NCBI GenBank assembly: GCA_030386875.1
Contig: CM059563.1
Location: 47,681,602 to 47,745,601, forward strand
Source: Morinoia aosen
Taxonomy: Eukaryota > Arthropoda > Malacostraca > Amphipoda > Talitridae
Direction: 5' to 3'
DNA: 64,000 bases
Shown: positions 43,380 to 56,277 of the stretch, one piece after another
How positions within the stretch are numbered: position 1 is the stretch's first letter
Layout: every line of letters begins with the position of its first letter
Notes under the pieces: generated by a model
The model's input: the letters and a program-made list of their open reading frames with translations, nothing else
Database searches by the model: none
Told to the model about the DNA's origin: nothing
Position numbers and translations under genes: made by a program

Positions 43380-46300
43380 ATAAATGCATGTTCCATGATT
43401 TTGTATTCAAGTCGCTCTGACTTGTACACCTGAGTTAGCTTTTCCGAGCATTTTGAAGCGGAAAAGGACAACTTTAACTCGTTAATGATACATATGAGTA
43501 CCATTAGGTAAATTGATCATTTACGTACCATTGCAATGATATTTTGCCCGCTTCTTAGTAATTAAGGACAAAAATCTGATCAAGCAGAAAAAAAGGCTTT
43601 TCAATTATACTACTTTCAACTTAACTAAACCGACCGTAACAGCAGCTCAAAAACAGTTAAACGTGTTGAAAAGCAGGCTTTAAAATTATAGATGCATGGG
43701 GAAAAGCGCAAGATAGGTGATAAGAATGAATTCTATGACCATATGGGACTAAATTCATTGGCTATGAGCATAAGATAACATTTATAATAATTAAAAATTG
43801 ATTACAATTGTAAATAATAAACAATAAGCACCACCGCGTTGACTACGTTTATGTGGTTGTTACGATTGGTTAAGTTGGGTAGTACGACCGAAAGTAGCAG
43901 ATTTAAAAAACCAACTTTACTAGTAGAATACATTTTATATTTTATTAGAAGTGCAAAGAAATTTAAAAGTGCGATGATACTCTACATCGTAAACCATAAT
44001 CATTTTCAAGAAAGGTAGTGAAATAATTGAAATACTGTCCATTCATACCTGTACGTCTATGGGAAATTTACCTGTTAGTACACACAAAATGAATGGCTTA
44101 CATTAAATTCGTTCAGTGACATCTGCTCCTGAAAAATTATATAATTTTTATCTCTGTGAATTACAAGGGAATTATAATCCCTTCTGATTTGTAATCTTTT
44201 ACTTTCCCCAATCTCATTTCAGCGTGATGCTTGGATGGGTTCAAGCATTCGAGTTTACATTTTATATTTTATGTCAACTTTTCTTCGAAATGTGTAATAA
44301 ATTTTCTGAAAAGATACTTCATGCGCAATCTGAAGAACTCGACGCGACAAGCATAATTTCAGACTCAAGAAAATAACTGTTGCACTTTCTGAAATGAATT
44401 TCACTATTGGTACGAAGGGGTTCAATCATTACAGTCTCAAAAGTTCACTGAATAAAAATTTTCTGATAAATAAAACGTGTCAGACGCACATTGATAGACT
44501 TCAAGTTAAACTGTAATAATGTATTCGATACTAAAATGCTTCTGGTTATTGAAGTTACCGGCAAAGCCCGATGGCCACTATTTGAACTGAATTAGATATA
44601 CTACATTAGACGCTCCAGCAGCACAGAATAATAATTTGTGTATGCAGAATAAGAGCTGAAAATATTAAAGAACACTCAATCGTATATGACCGAAACTAAT
44701 ATTCATGCATTATTTTCATACCTGACTTATTGCAGAAGAATAAAGCCAGGCTGAAGAATGCAAGCGAAGAACTTTAATTTACCCTAGAGCACTTTTACAC
44801 TTTTTTGGTTTATCTTTAAAGTTTAAACGTAACGAGCGCAGATAGCGATAAATATTTAATATTCACATAGTTCTCTATTCTTCTATGCACAGGTCAAGTT
44901 TCGCTGAATGTTCTTGAAGGAAAGAGATGGCGATCGATAGATCGAGGTCACTTTTTTTCTTCGTCTGTTGTTTCTGAAATTAAATTTGTTTGGTCGATTC
45001 AAAAAGTGTGGAATAATTTATTCGTACTTCCTTATTGTTGCAAATGATACGGAAGTAATATTCAAACGACCGCCAGACACTTGAAAGTGTGAATTTGTCC
45101 ATTTCCTTGATGAAAATTTAGTGCTGTATAGTTAACTTTGATTAATTTAATTAGTAACAGAATCACTAGAACCATCTTTTCTGCTCAATAGTTTTCTTTT
45201 GAAGGCGTAAATAAATACTTTAAAAACATGTCGTTGAAAAGTTTCAAGCCTCTTCTTATCAGTGATAATCAGTAATGAGTGATAGTTTCTCTGTTCTCTC
45301 TATCACGTTTTGCAGTTCCTGACTGATGATGAGCTGAGGCTTGAAATGTGTCATCAAAATGTTCACAACGTTTTTCTGAAATAACCTAGCAAATAATAAT
45401 GATAAATGTTTAGATATTAGAAATGGTCTATAACTGAACTGAAAATTAAAACAATAAAAAAGAGAACAACCAATTTTCCCCAGTTCAGTAAATGTTTTGC
45501 AAACAATGAGAAAACAAAAGATGTAACTTTAAATTATGCAAAAGTCTTAAACACTCGTTGGAGAATTAAAAACATGAATTTGTTTCTTCACCTGAAAAAT
45601 GCAAAGCTTGAGAGTTGACAACCTGGGTTTCAAATCGTTGTTAACTCAGTGCTCAAAACTACACACTAAAGGCTGCTAATCTCTTGTAAAAATAAAAATG
45701 GGGATGGTTTCACGTGTCGGACCTCAAAACTAGAATCGTAACTGATTATCAACACATCTCAAAAAGTTAAACTTGGCATAAAATTGCCAATATATAAAAA
45801 CATGAAATGAATCAAGTGAATACACGAATCGGCCATAAGTGCCCTAGTACAAAATATATAGTCATTGAGATGGAAATAAGCTTTCTTGATATCTTCAAAG
45901 TCTATCAAAGCATTTCCACTTTATTTGAGACCAGGATACAGCACTGATTAGGAATCGAACAGTTCAGGAGTCTGAGACGTCCAGTTGTTATTTGAACCCA
46001 TGTAAAACTCTTCAATGCATTGTTTATACAATATAAGTATACCTTGGTCGTTTGCTTCGTGGGGACCGAGATCCCATAAAGTGCTGTTACTAGCCTGCAT
46101 AACTGAGTTTTCCTGGGTATCCTCATTCCATTTGTGTCCCAGGGGTCAAGCACAATGCGTTCTGACCGGAGTTCGTCAAGTCAAGACTGCCTGGCTGCGC
46201 AAAATGCTGTCAAGATCGCTAAAGGCGTTCACGTCCCACCCAAGTGAGTATATATCCATTTAGGAATAAATGCACTAAATTCTCACCTGTAAAACGACGT

Positions 46301-46689
46301 CCTTAAATAATATGAATGGCATTCGATAAAAGAGAATAAACCAAGCATTCATGGTTATAGCATGCATCTATGTTGTTGGGTCACTTGAATGATCACCCGT
46401 TTAGCCCTGGTCTCGTATTGTATGGTAGCTCAAAATTCCTCTTTCTTCATGGGGAATTTTAATCTGGCTCAGCAAGTGAGGCTGTGATGATTGTCATAGT
46501 AATTTACCAAAATACCTCCCACCAAAGGAACCCAATGATCAGTATGGGAGCAGTTAAGCAGGATTCAAAACCCAAATAACGCGTGTTATTTTGATAAAGG
46601 AATGAAGGACGTTTTATTCCAATCAAGCCGGATACATATCATCATGTACTTTGTTTTTTTAAATGCCTTATAAGCAAAACCAGGACGCA
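43380..46689. other. Intergenic, no recognisable feature
   Basis: AT-rich. A small block at 45905-46260 is slightly GC-richer with open frames on both strands, but no family was recognised. Confidence 0.45.
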
Positions 46690-46870
46690 AAAGACGGTTA
46701 AGCCCACTCAAGCGGTACCCATTTCAGACACTCGAGTAGAGTGTGGAATTATGGCTGAGTTCTCCTTTTTCCCAACAGGGAGAATCACCGGGTGGCATGG
46801 CCGGGATTCGAACTGCTGACACTTTCCCGTGAAGGGAGCGCGCTCTTGATTGCGAATTTTATGAATTTAG
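46690..46870 (-). repeat. tRNA-derived SINE-like remnant
   Basis: On the minus strand, AGAGCGCGCTCCCTTCACGG is followed by AGTTCGAATCCCGGCC, a match to the RNA polymerase III B box and tRNA T arm in a common arthropod SINE layout. The A box and 3' tail are not clear. Confidence 0.5.
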
Positions 46871-49800
46871 GAGTGTGCAGGTCCTGCATGGGTCGCATGA
46901 ACTCATTGTTGTTGCTTCGAGAATTATTTTCCCGTTGGATATTTCATGCGATATATGATCGAATATCAGGATCAAATCATTAAAATGAAAACTGAATGGC
47001 ACAGAAGTAGTTGTGGACGTAATTTGCGACGCAACAATCGATGCCCATTACTTCACTGTGAAATATCTTAAACTGCCATGTACATAACCTTTTTTCTGAA
47101 ATCGTGATGCACCAAATCTTAAAATTTTTTCCGTGGGTTTCAATAGTGAATAACACAATTTTCAAGTGGGCTGTTTGCATAACACAAGGTTTTTGGACTC
47201 AATTTGTCCGGAGAACATTATAAAATTCTGGATGGGGGTTCATGTTCGGTGCCACCATGCTTGAAGAAGTTAAAGGGGCATTTCGGTTCATAGACGTATT
47301 CTGTGTGCTCTTTTTGATAGTGCTCACTAAAATATTACGATCTTGTTAACTGTTCAGAAAAGCGTTAAAAATGATTAGAACTTCGAAGGTCGGTTCTTTA
47401 AAACTGCGATATGTATGGGGTAGAATTATCCCACAGTTATCGTTAAACATTAAAATTGAAGAGCCTGGCGACTCCGACAAGTAGATGTGAAGTGTTGCTG
47501 AGGCAGAAGCTAATGTCGGCTATAACGCAATTTGAACTTTCTTCAATCCCTTTCACCTCCTGTTTACTGAAGGCTGAATTTGTGTATGTGTCTTGTTTAT
47601 GGAGTAAAATTTTTCATTGTCTTTTTGCCGCTTTGAAATGTCTTGAAATTAGTTTGATTATAGTTTCTCATAAACTTTGACGGTTTGGTTAAACAAGATG
47701 GAGAGCATGTTTTCCTTGTTGTTTATAGTCTCCTTACTTGCTCTGAACCTGTTTTGTTCATTTCCTTGCTCTAAGTTTGTGCTGATGAAACAAGTAATAA
47801 CAAAAGAATTTTATTTCATTAAAATTTAATGTATGATAATATTCCTGTTAGCCCTGTGGATATGTAATAAAATAAAAAGGCAACTGGCCTTGTACATAGA
47901 AATCTCATTTAATTAGCCCGTAACAGATTTAGCTAAGTGTTCTAAATTTTTGTACAATTCCTTTCAGGAAATTTTCATCCCATGGCAGACATAACTACCT
48001 TCAATTTGTTCATTGTTCTTATTACAACTTTTTTCTCTTAACAATAGTAGCACAAGTTACAAAGCCTACTTGGATCTCATGCATCACTTCCATGTTCAAA
48101 ATATTGAAGTTTAGGTGATATATATTGAAATGAAGATCGAATTTTATACTTCGAAACACTTGCCATTAAAATGTTAATTTTTGCATTTGTTATTTTTCCA
48201 TTATAGGAATGTAAGTTCATGAATATTGACCGATTGGTACCGAGCGTAAAATTGAAGTTGTTAATTAAGTACTTTTGAAATTGCTTGCACGGAGGCAACC
48301 ACTGCTTTATTTCAATGAATCTACATCGGCAGCTTTGCAAACTCCTAATAACGCTGCACAGCGAAATATTTGAACCGATTATCGCAGACGAAAAATACAA
48401 ATGAAATCATCTGAAAAGTGAACCTTGAATACATTCGAATACTTTTCGAATGTAATCAATACATTTCCGAATAAATTTCATGCACTGTTCTGAACGGTTT
48501 ATAGCTCATTCGAATTTTTAAATATGACTGTAACGCGTTGAAAAAAGATATAATTTCACATATAAATTAACTTGCTTTGATATCCAGCTCAAATGACAAT
48601 AGATTAAAAATATTATTTCTCCAATAAAAAATGTTTCGACGCAAACGACATGAGTGAAAAAGTCATTCGTCCGTTTAACTAAATAAATCACGATCAAAAG
48701 CAACTTAGATTTGCTTACGCACAACTATGAATCCAACTATGACTATGAATTAGAATCCAACATGATTGCAAGCTTTACATGTAAATCCAAGGTAGTGCAA
48801 TTATGACTAAATTTCGGCTTGATTTTAGTGTACAACGGAATGTAAATTTTTTATGTGAAAATCTGAGTGCTGTAATATGGTCCGTAACTAAACAAAAAAA
48901 TGTTTTATTTAAAAAAAAAGAAAGGCCTACCTAACCATTAGCTAAGGACCTCACGTATTCCCCATGGAAGCGCAGCTTCCCATAGATACACTAGTTATAT
49001 CCCCCTGAGGAGGTATACTGTTAGAACGTAGGCGTAACTCGACCAGTTCGAAGGCTCTGATCAGCACCAGCATGCTCAGCGACCGTAAGATACAGTAATT
49101 TGCGCGTGAAGCCCTCATCCTGTGATGCGCAGTGCTCACAAGTCACAACTGAAGGCATAAATGAAGGACCACCGCACGCTAGTCAGCAACACATCTTTCA
49201 AGCGGATAAATGAACTTATTATTCAACAAAATAGGAACCAATTGCTTGTGACCGACAATATGGTATGGAATGAAGTAAGATGAAAGAAATAAGTGATTAT
49301 TTTCAACAGGTCGAAGCCACCAAACTGGTCAGTTTTTAGCATCCCCATCCTTATCCCGGCTTTTGTCAGCGTTGCAGTAATAGCTGAATGAACAATGTTA
49401 ATTTTCAGGTTTTAGAAAGTTGACCATTAGGCTCTGACTTGCGCACTTTTGAGTCTCTGAAGGCTAAAGCCCTCACATAATGGAATGAACACTGTTTACC
49501 TTTTAAAAGTACTTGGCTAATGATTATTGATGTCCCCTTCCTAAAAATTGTTTTAGGTTTTTTTCTATGAGCTTTTTTCAACTTTTTAATGAGCCTGCTA
49601 TGCATTCCTGATTTTTTCATTTTTCCCTAGGCTACTTCAAGATTCAATTGAGAATGATATATGGATCAAAACTCTTAAATTAAATTCAAAATATTTTATC
49701 ATCATTGCTTACTTATAATTTGATTCTTAGTGAAGCCAAAACTTGTTATCAATAAATGCAGATATCAATATCTCTCGCTGTTAAAAAAAAAATTAATGGC

Positions 49801-52318
49801 GTCATCCTAGTTAACACAAACTTTGTATTAATGTATGCGTATCGCATTTTATAAATTTTTAATAAGTATTCCTCAAATAATTCGACCAAACCTATTAATA
49901 CGTCAGAGTTCCATTTCCAAAGTTTGTATCGACAGTAAAACTGGTTGAGCTAATTCCGAACAACCATAGATAAGAGTTAGGAGTAAAGTAACATTCACCG
50001 TTCAATGCTAAATTGCAAACAAAAATTCGGTTTCTGCAGCCGTTTTTAATACGCCAGATTAGAAAAAAAACTTCTAAATAGAATTGGGTCAAGAAACAAT
50101 AATCTAGTCTCCCGCCATTTCTATTACGAAATGAAGGCGACAAAAACTTCAAGTACACCGATGCTCATGGCTGAACTCTGACCGTTTCGTAACGCTAGAT
50201 TGACAAATTGATACGAGATGATCAAGATGACACCTTTTGGCTCTTGGGTGACGGTGATGGGTCCCTCCTTAACGTCAGTATTTTAGCACAAATATTGCTG
50301 GGTAATGGTAATATGCTTGTAATGCTTAAAGCAAAAGCTCGTGCCTCAGTACATAAAATTTATAAATTAGTTGGGCTCAAACGGAGTCTTCTTGTTGAAC
50401 GGAAATATAATTTTAGAAAGTAGGAGGAAGGACTTAAAAACATGAGACCCTTGCTTCGAAATCGACGAACTGTGGACGCCGACTTCATTAATTGTGAATT
50501 TTTCAGACCATCATGAATTTTCTTGAAGTTGCTTTCATAAAGCTGTGTCAGTGTTATTACATTCGTAAAGATTACATCTGCATTATTACAGTCAAAAAGC
50601 CATATCTCAAACAGTTCTTACGACTCATACATTCATGACTTCCATAACTAATCCATACCAACATGTTTCAAGCGCAATTTCACATGGTCCTCAATTTAAT
50701 ATTTACCGAAAACGACCACCTGGAGTGTTTCCTAAATGAATTTGGGCATATTTGGGCACACAGCAGCGCCAATTATTATTGGCGCTGCAGGATGCAGGGG
50801 TAGACGATTCACTACAGACTGAAGTGCCAAAAAACGCTGAATTGTTATGAAACGCTGTCACTCCTTAAATTTCATGCATAATTTTGATCCCTTATTTGCA
50901 GTAGGGGCAAAAACCAAAGTGAAGAAGACCAGGCATGGAGATGACAATAATGTGAGGGTATTTTACACTTGCACTCAACTGTATTTAATTAAAAGGTATT
51001 GGAAAGAAATCACGTGAATATCACTTTGGAGAAACTCTGGACAGTTTCACTAAATGTATGTACACGGGTCACTTTTTCTTTTTCAGACGGTGCTTTTACG
51101 GAAACACTGTTAGATTAATTGTAAAGATACAAATCAATTAGTATAGATGTTACCATGCGATGCCACGCAATTCAAAATATAAATCCTGCAGTATTATTAA
51201 CGGAAATAGAATGTAATAAATATCTTCAGAATGCAGTCAAGAATGCGCTAGTCATGATGCTCTGACGCAATTTTTAAATATCTAAGCTTTGAAGCACACA
51301 GAGCTGATTGCTTGAAGAGACATACATCAATTTGAAAAAAATAAATATCAGAGATATATGAAACTTAGACTGTCAATTAAATAGTAATAAAGAAAATTAT
51401 TTGTATTCCAGACATTTGCAAATAATTAACGAGCTTTACTAAAGCAATCAGTGCAAGTTCAAAGCATAAAGGAATTCATAAATGTAAGTAGGCGAACTAT
51501 CAGCAGTAGCTCTTTTATTTATTTTAAAAACTGCAGAACAAAGTCATTGCTAATTATTCTCGATTTGAAAGAAATTGAATTAGTAGTGAAAATGGCTCTC
51601 TTACTGTCCAACAAATATGAACATGGAAGTCATCGTAAAGGCTTAAGGAATGAAATTAAAACAGAATACCTACAGAGGTGAAAAAACATAACCTTGAATA
51701 CATTTTCATACAACTTTCAGAATACAAAAAATACAGAAATATCGAAAGGCCAAAAGTTTCCTTACATAACATTTTGAGAACTTTGTTAGTGGCATAAATC
51801 TCTTCAATATGTATAGAAGTCAATAAAAAATCCCAATAGTTGATAATCCCAATGCTAAAAGAATTAGCTACAGTCCAATTAGAGGTTATGAAAGTCGCGA
51901 TTTAGATAGAAAGATCTGTAAATTCCCCACACTGATTCGATTAAAAAGACCTCTTTCATTACGCCAATGAGACCAGGATCTTGAAAAGGGCTGTCACTCG
52001 CCAGCACTGTTGCCATTTTTGAGAGCCTTCATCCTCTGGTGTCAGGAGGTCAAACTGCATGCTTGCTGACGCATGCCAAACTTGACGGTGGTTCCAGACG
52101 ATGCCCAAAATGCCGTCAATGTTTTGAGACGCGATATGAAGTCGATTATCATCGTTTCTGATAGCAATTGTAGATAATTTTCATGAGAAAATCTGTGACA
52201 ATAACGATGTAAGAGAAAATAACATGTAATGAATAACGTATTCAAATGTATACGATGTGCATCACTTGAGGAAGCGCTCACATTGCTGGTCATGTACTGC
52301 CATAATACCTCAAATTTT
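46871..52318. other. Intergenic, sparse repeats only
   Basis: Contains a tail fragment of the 10.5-kb repeat family (48880-48965) and a perfect short hairpin at 50763-50789. No credible coding sequence. Confidence 0.45.
48880..48965. repeat. Tail fragment of dispersed repeat
   Basis: TGGTCCGTAACTAAACAAAA and GGCCTACCTAACCATTAGC match the tail of the second copy at 10930-11010. Confidence 0.8.
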
Positions 52319-52480
52319 TAATTTCCAGGGAATGCCGCCATGGTATTATTCTGACTGTGATTTGTCAAAATTTGAATTTTCCGTAAATGCTGTCATTGTA
52401 TTACTCTGACATGATTTGTCAAAATTTTAATTTCCTGGAAATGCTGTCATGGTATTATCCTGACAGTGAATTGTTCCAAA
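52319..52480. repeat. 54-bp tandem repeat, 3 units
   Basis: Three units with GCTGTCATGGTATTAT, CTGAC and GATTTGTCAAAATTT-like blocks, about 54 bp each, moderately diverged. Confidence 0.85.
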
Positions 52481-53889
52481 ATGATTGCCCTTAGCATATT
52501 ACCCCGCAAGAACCCGTGATCAGTTCTAGAGTAGCTAAGACGAATACTAAACTCTCAAATAACATTTTGTTTTGCTTCAGGAGGCCAAGTTTAGCGCATC
52601 ACATGTTGAAGTAGCAGTGACATGCAGCTCTGACAGTGTATCCTACAGTTTCAATTTGGAATTGACTAGTGAAGGTCATTGAAGAACGATTGCAGGATAC
52701 GAAAACTGAAATAACAGCTGTAAGTTTCTATGAATATTGAGAACTACGCGGTTCTATGTAATGACATTAAAATTGATCTTTCCTGGCGCTGGGGGATTTT
52801 ATACCAGAAGTCCGAATCAATAAAAAAAATGGTATGATTTATCGAACATGAGATTTGCATGCAATTTAAGAGTAGTTATGAATCACCTCACCTCGAAATT
52901 TCTTTGCTGTCACGTAACGCTCTTGACTTACAGCGTTAATAAAATATCTTAAGGTCATATTCAATAAAATGCCAAGGGAGTGTGAAGTGGTGCAGAGGCT
53001 CAAAACTTATCTTGGTGATAGCACAGCGTAGGTTTTTATTATTCTTACCAAACCATTGTTCGCTGAGAGATGAATTTGAGCCGGTGTCTTGTTAATGTGC
53101 AATAAATTTTTCTCTACAGAAACTAAGAAATTTCGCTCGCTACCAGGAAGTATCTCGATATAAACTTGACAACGGTCTCGTATACTGCGACGGTGTAGTT
53201 AAACAATGTAGGGAACAGGTATACCTCGTAATTTGTACGCTCTTGATTGGTACTGCCTTTAATTTTATGATATTCCTGCGATTAATTTGTGTTGCTAGAA
53301 CGAATCTTAGACAATAGTTTCCTGTCCTTATCTGCAATGAAACTTTTGCTGAAACTTGTGATGAACTCTGAGTAAATACACTATGATAAAACTGTAGTCA
53401 TATGGTCTAATATGTACTTTTGATCGGTCTAATATGAATATGCGAAAGTTTCATTTATTAGTTCTGTCATTACTTGTTCATTTCTGCTATTTTCCCATTT
53501 TTCTACCAAGGGAATCGTGAAACTTACGAGTGAAGTCAAAATTGGTGAGGTGTTGCGAATATCACTTCAGTGTTGCAGGTGTAAATCTTGGCATAGAATC
53601 TCTAACGTAAGTACTTCATTAAAAATAACACCTGTTGCTTGTTGTTGTAACCCCCTTTGCTAAAACTTCCTCATATTGTACAAGTTCAATGTTAAACTTT
53701 CAAATTGAAGAAACTTCTCAAAAAGAACAAATTTTTTACATTCTAATGCTACCGCTGAAAACTATAATAAAGAAAAACACCTTGTGTACACTATAAAACT
53801 TTTTAAAAACTAATTGTTCCTAATCCCTGCAGCAATCTTCTTTGCACTCAATCCTAAATTTCAGTCATCTCGTACAGATATAAGAAGCC
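52481..53889 (+). promoter_or_regulatory. Upstream region of SLC5 copy 3
   Basis: Noncoding 5' flank. Blocks at about 52980-53100 and 53325-53395 are collinear with blocks upstream of copy 2. A candidate UTR acceptor (CTAAATTTCAG) ends near 53863. Core promoter elements cannot be assigned. Confidence 0.45.
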
Positions 53890-54103
53890 ATGGCTGGTGG
53901 ATTGCTGGAGCTAGCCCGCTTCTCAGTGATAGATTACCTCATATTTTCTATGATGCTTGCTGTGTCACTAGGGATAGGTATATACCACGGTGTTAGGGGC
54001 AACAGAACCACAGAAGATTTTCTTCTCGCAAATCGGTCCCTTTCACTAGTGCCTGTCGCCTTCTCACTCATGGCGACCTTCATCTCCTCCATATCCATAC
54101 TGG
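53890..54103 (+). CDS. SLC5 transporter copy 3, exon 1
   Basis: First coding exon of a third paralogue: 214 nt, ending in the same phase as copy 2 exon 1, donor GTAAGT. Starts MAGGLLELARFSVIDYLIF; the ATG sits in GAAGCCATGG, a good initiation context. Five residues longer at the N-terminus than copy 2. RTTEDFLLANRSLS carries G-to-N in the usual LAGRS motif. Confidence 0.92.
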
Positions 54104-56143
54104 GTAAGTTCCAGTGAAGCGTGGGAATTACATTAGCGCAAAAATTATGTTTCGTTTCCTACAATCGCGAAAAACGAATTTCAAACCACGAAGGATCACA
54201 AGTTAGTCTAAAGTTGTTAAACGAATGAGCTCCATATAGAATGACAAGCTTAGTGGTTAGCATTAGAGATACTGTATGTTCAGTATACTGAACTGCACAA
54301 AAGATACATTTTTATATCACGATCCTTTCTGATTGCCAAGATATCATGGGGCAAATAAGTCCAGTCAAGCAAGTCGACTGAAAAGTAACGAGAAACTCCA
54401 CGGCAATTATTAATTGAAGTGTGCTGAAAAATAATAGGCCTTACTCGAAAACTGACGATTTAATGATGAATAATAAAGTTAAATTTACCTATTTGAACAT
54501 TGCAAATGCAAAGAAACAGCAACAACTTAGGTGTGACAAGACGGAGCTGGACATGGTGATGAGGCACAGAACGGGTTCCAGTCCGAACAGAAAATAAACG
54601 GACCCGCGGTACTTGCAGGGCGGCAGAGAGTTCTGTTCCCTCCCAGACGAGTGCGTGAGAGTTCTCTTTCTCCGAGAGAGGCCATTGTCGAGCAGTTCTG
54701 TCTTCGAATCTAATGAGTGTTCAAGAGCCCTGATATTTCCAGCTGAGTTAGTGTCGGAGAGTTATATTCCTTTGATGTATATTTTAGTGAGAAAATTTTG
54801 TTCCTTCGAGCGAGACGAGTGTCGAAGAGTGAAGCTTTTTCTTCGGCCGACAGTGGTGAATAATTTGATTTCTTCAGGCCAGATGAGTGTCGGAGCATTT
54901 TTTTGTTCCAGCCAGAAATATGTAACATCGTTCCAATTGCTCAAGCTAGACGAGTGTCGAAGCGTCCTGTTTTTTCAGGCAGAGTTGCATAAGAAGTTAT
55001 AGTTCCCAAACCGTAACGTTCATGTATTGGCTCCTCTTACACACGAATTTTTAAGAACAACAGTTCAGTTTGTAAATGAAGTAGAGGGATTTCTAAGAGT
55101 TTTTCCCAGTTTGTACTATCGAGCTTCAACTGCCGTGCGCAAAATTCCTTAAACAACATAGAGAATAAACTACTTGATTAACTGTTATTAACTTGAATTG
55201 TATTTAACCTTCATACATTATTTGTGTTTTTACTAACTTGGAAATGCGACAATAATGCAATCATACATCGTAGGTGAAATAAAGGGCGGAAAGATACCTA
55301 ATGATAAATATTTTAAATTCTAATTTCATGTTTTTTTACTACAGAAGCATAATTGTCGTCCAGTATCGACTGTAAAATTCTGAAAAATTTATCACCTTCA
55401 CTACATATTTGAATAGAGCCAGGGGCAGAACAGACTAAAAAGCTTACTTAGCTATTCTTGTTTTATGATTTCTTTTTGAACAATTCGGTTCAACTTTAAT
55501 TTATATCCTTTGACATAATTATAATGAAATTTGTCCCTGAATTCTGACTTATGAAAGCAATTACACAGCTCACCCACAAGTGCGCCAGCTTCCGCTATCC
55601 ATTTCTTCGATGAAAAATGTTTCATCTGTAGACGAAATGAATTTTCATCATGTTCTCGTTCCCTAATCTTTAAAGTTATTTTTGTTTATTTTCCCTAAAA
55701 GCTCCGAAGCGAAATTCGATGATGGTTTATCACAGTCACATTTGCTAATGGGAATTTTCCAAATCATATCATTTAATAGTTAAAATAAACATAAATGAAA
55801 TTAAAAAACAAATGAACGGGCATCACGTTGTATTTCTGTTCACTTATGTTTTTTTCCAATTATTTTTTCCGTGGTACGAGGTTAAGAATCCCGTTAAACA
55901 ATATAAGTCAGAGTTAAGAACCATACCGCAGCTCGTTATTTTCACCAGAGAAAAGTATCTCCTCCGATCAGTATCGAGAAAGGAGATGACTGGTAGAAGG
56001 TTTACGAGGGAGACCTCTCTACTCTATGAGCACGGATTTCACTCCCTCCCCTCAGGTTAAAAAACTAAAAAATAGTCCTACAACCTGATGCCAAGGAAAG
56101 GCGATCGATAAGTTGTGTTTCTATTAAAACTCTCGCTTTGCAG
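54104..56143 (+). other. Copy 3 intron 1
   Basis: 2040 bp, GTAAGT donor, TCTCGCTTTGCAG acceptor. Holds a degenerate 33-34-bp tandem array at 54610-54995. Confidence 0.88.
54610..54995. repeat. Degenerate 33-34-bp tandem repeat
   Basis: GACGAGTGTCG-like motifs occur at about 54645, 54712, 54746, 54813, 54881 and 54948; spacings are about 34 or 67 bp. A 129-codon frame remains open through it with a periodic DECRR-like motif, probably by chance. Confidence 0.7.
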
Positions 56144-56277
56144 GGTACATTGGAGAGGTGTACGGGCACGGCATCCAGCTGTACTGGTTAGTACCCGGGA
56201 TCGTCACTGCACTGCTGCTGACTGCACACGTCGTGCTGCCAGTCTTCTACGACCTCAAAATGAGTAGCATTAACGAG
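56144..56277 (+). CDS. SLC5 transporter copy 3, exon 2
   Basis: 134 nt, same length and phases as copy 2 exon 2. Reads YIGEVYGHGIQLYWLVPG and ends KMSSINE, donor GTATGC. The following exon is not found before 64000. Confidence 0.93.

Noticed and set aside
45905-46260. Overlapping open frames on both strands with apparent protein composition
   Set aside because: No domain recognised, overlapping on opposite strands, and no splice or homology support.
47471-47510. Possible further copy of the SLC5 upstream block
   Set aside because: Only about 30-40 bases with several mismatches and no exon 1 downstream; too weak to infer a lost gene copy.
49405-49620. Lysine-rich 71-codon minus frame
   Set aside because: Composition bias of AT-rich DNA; no recognisable motif.
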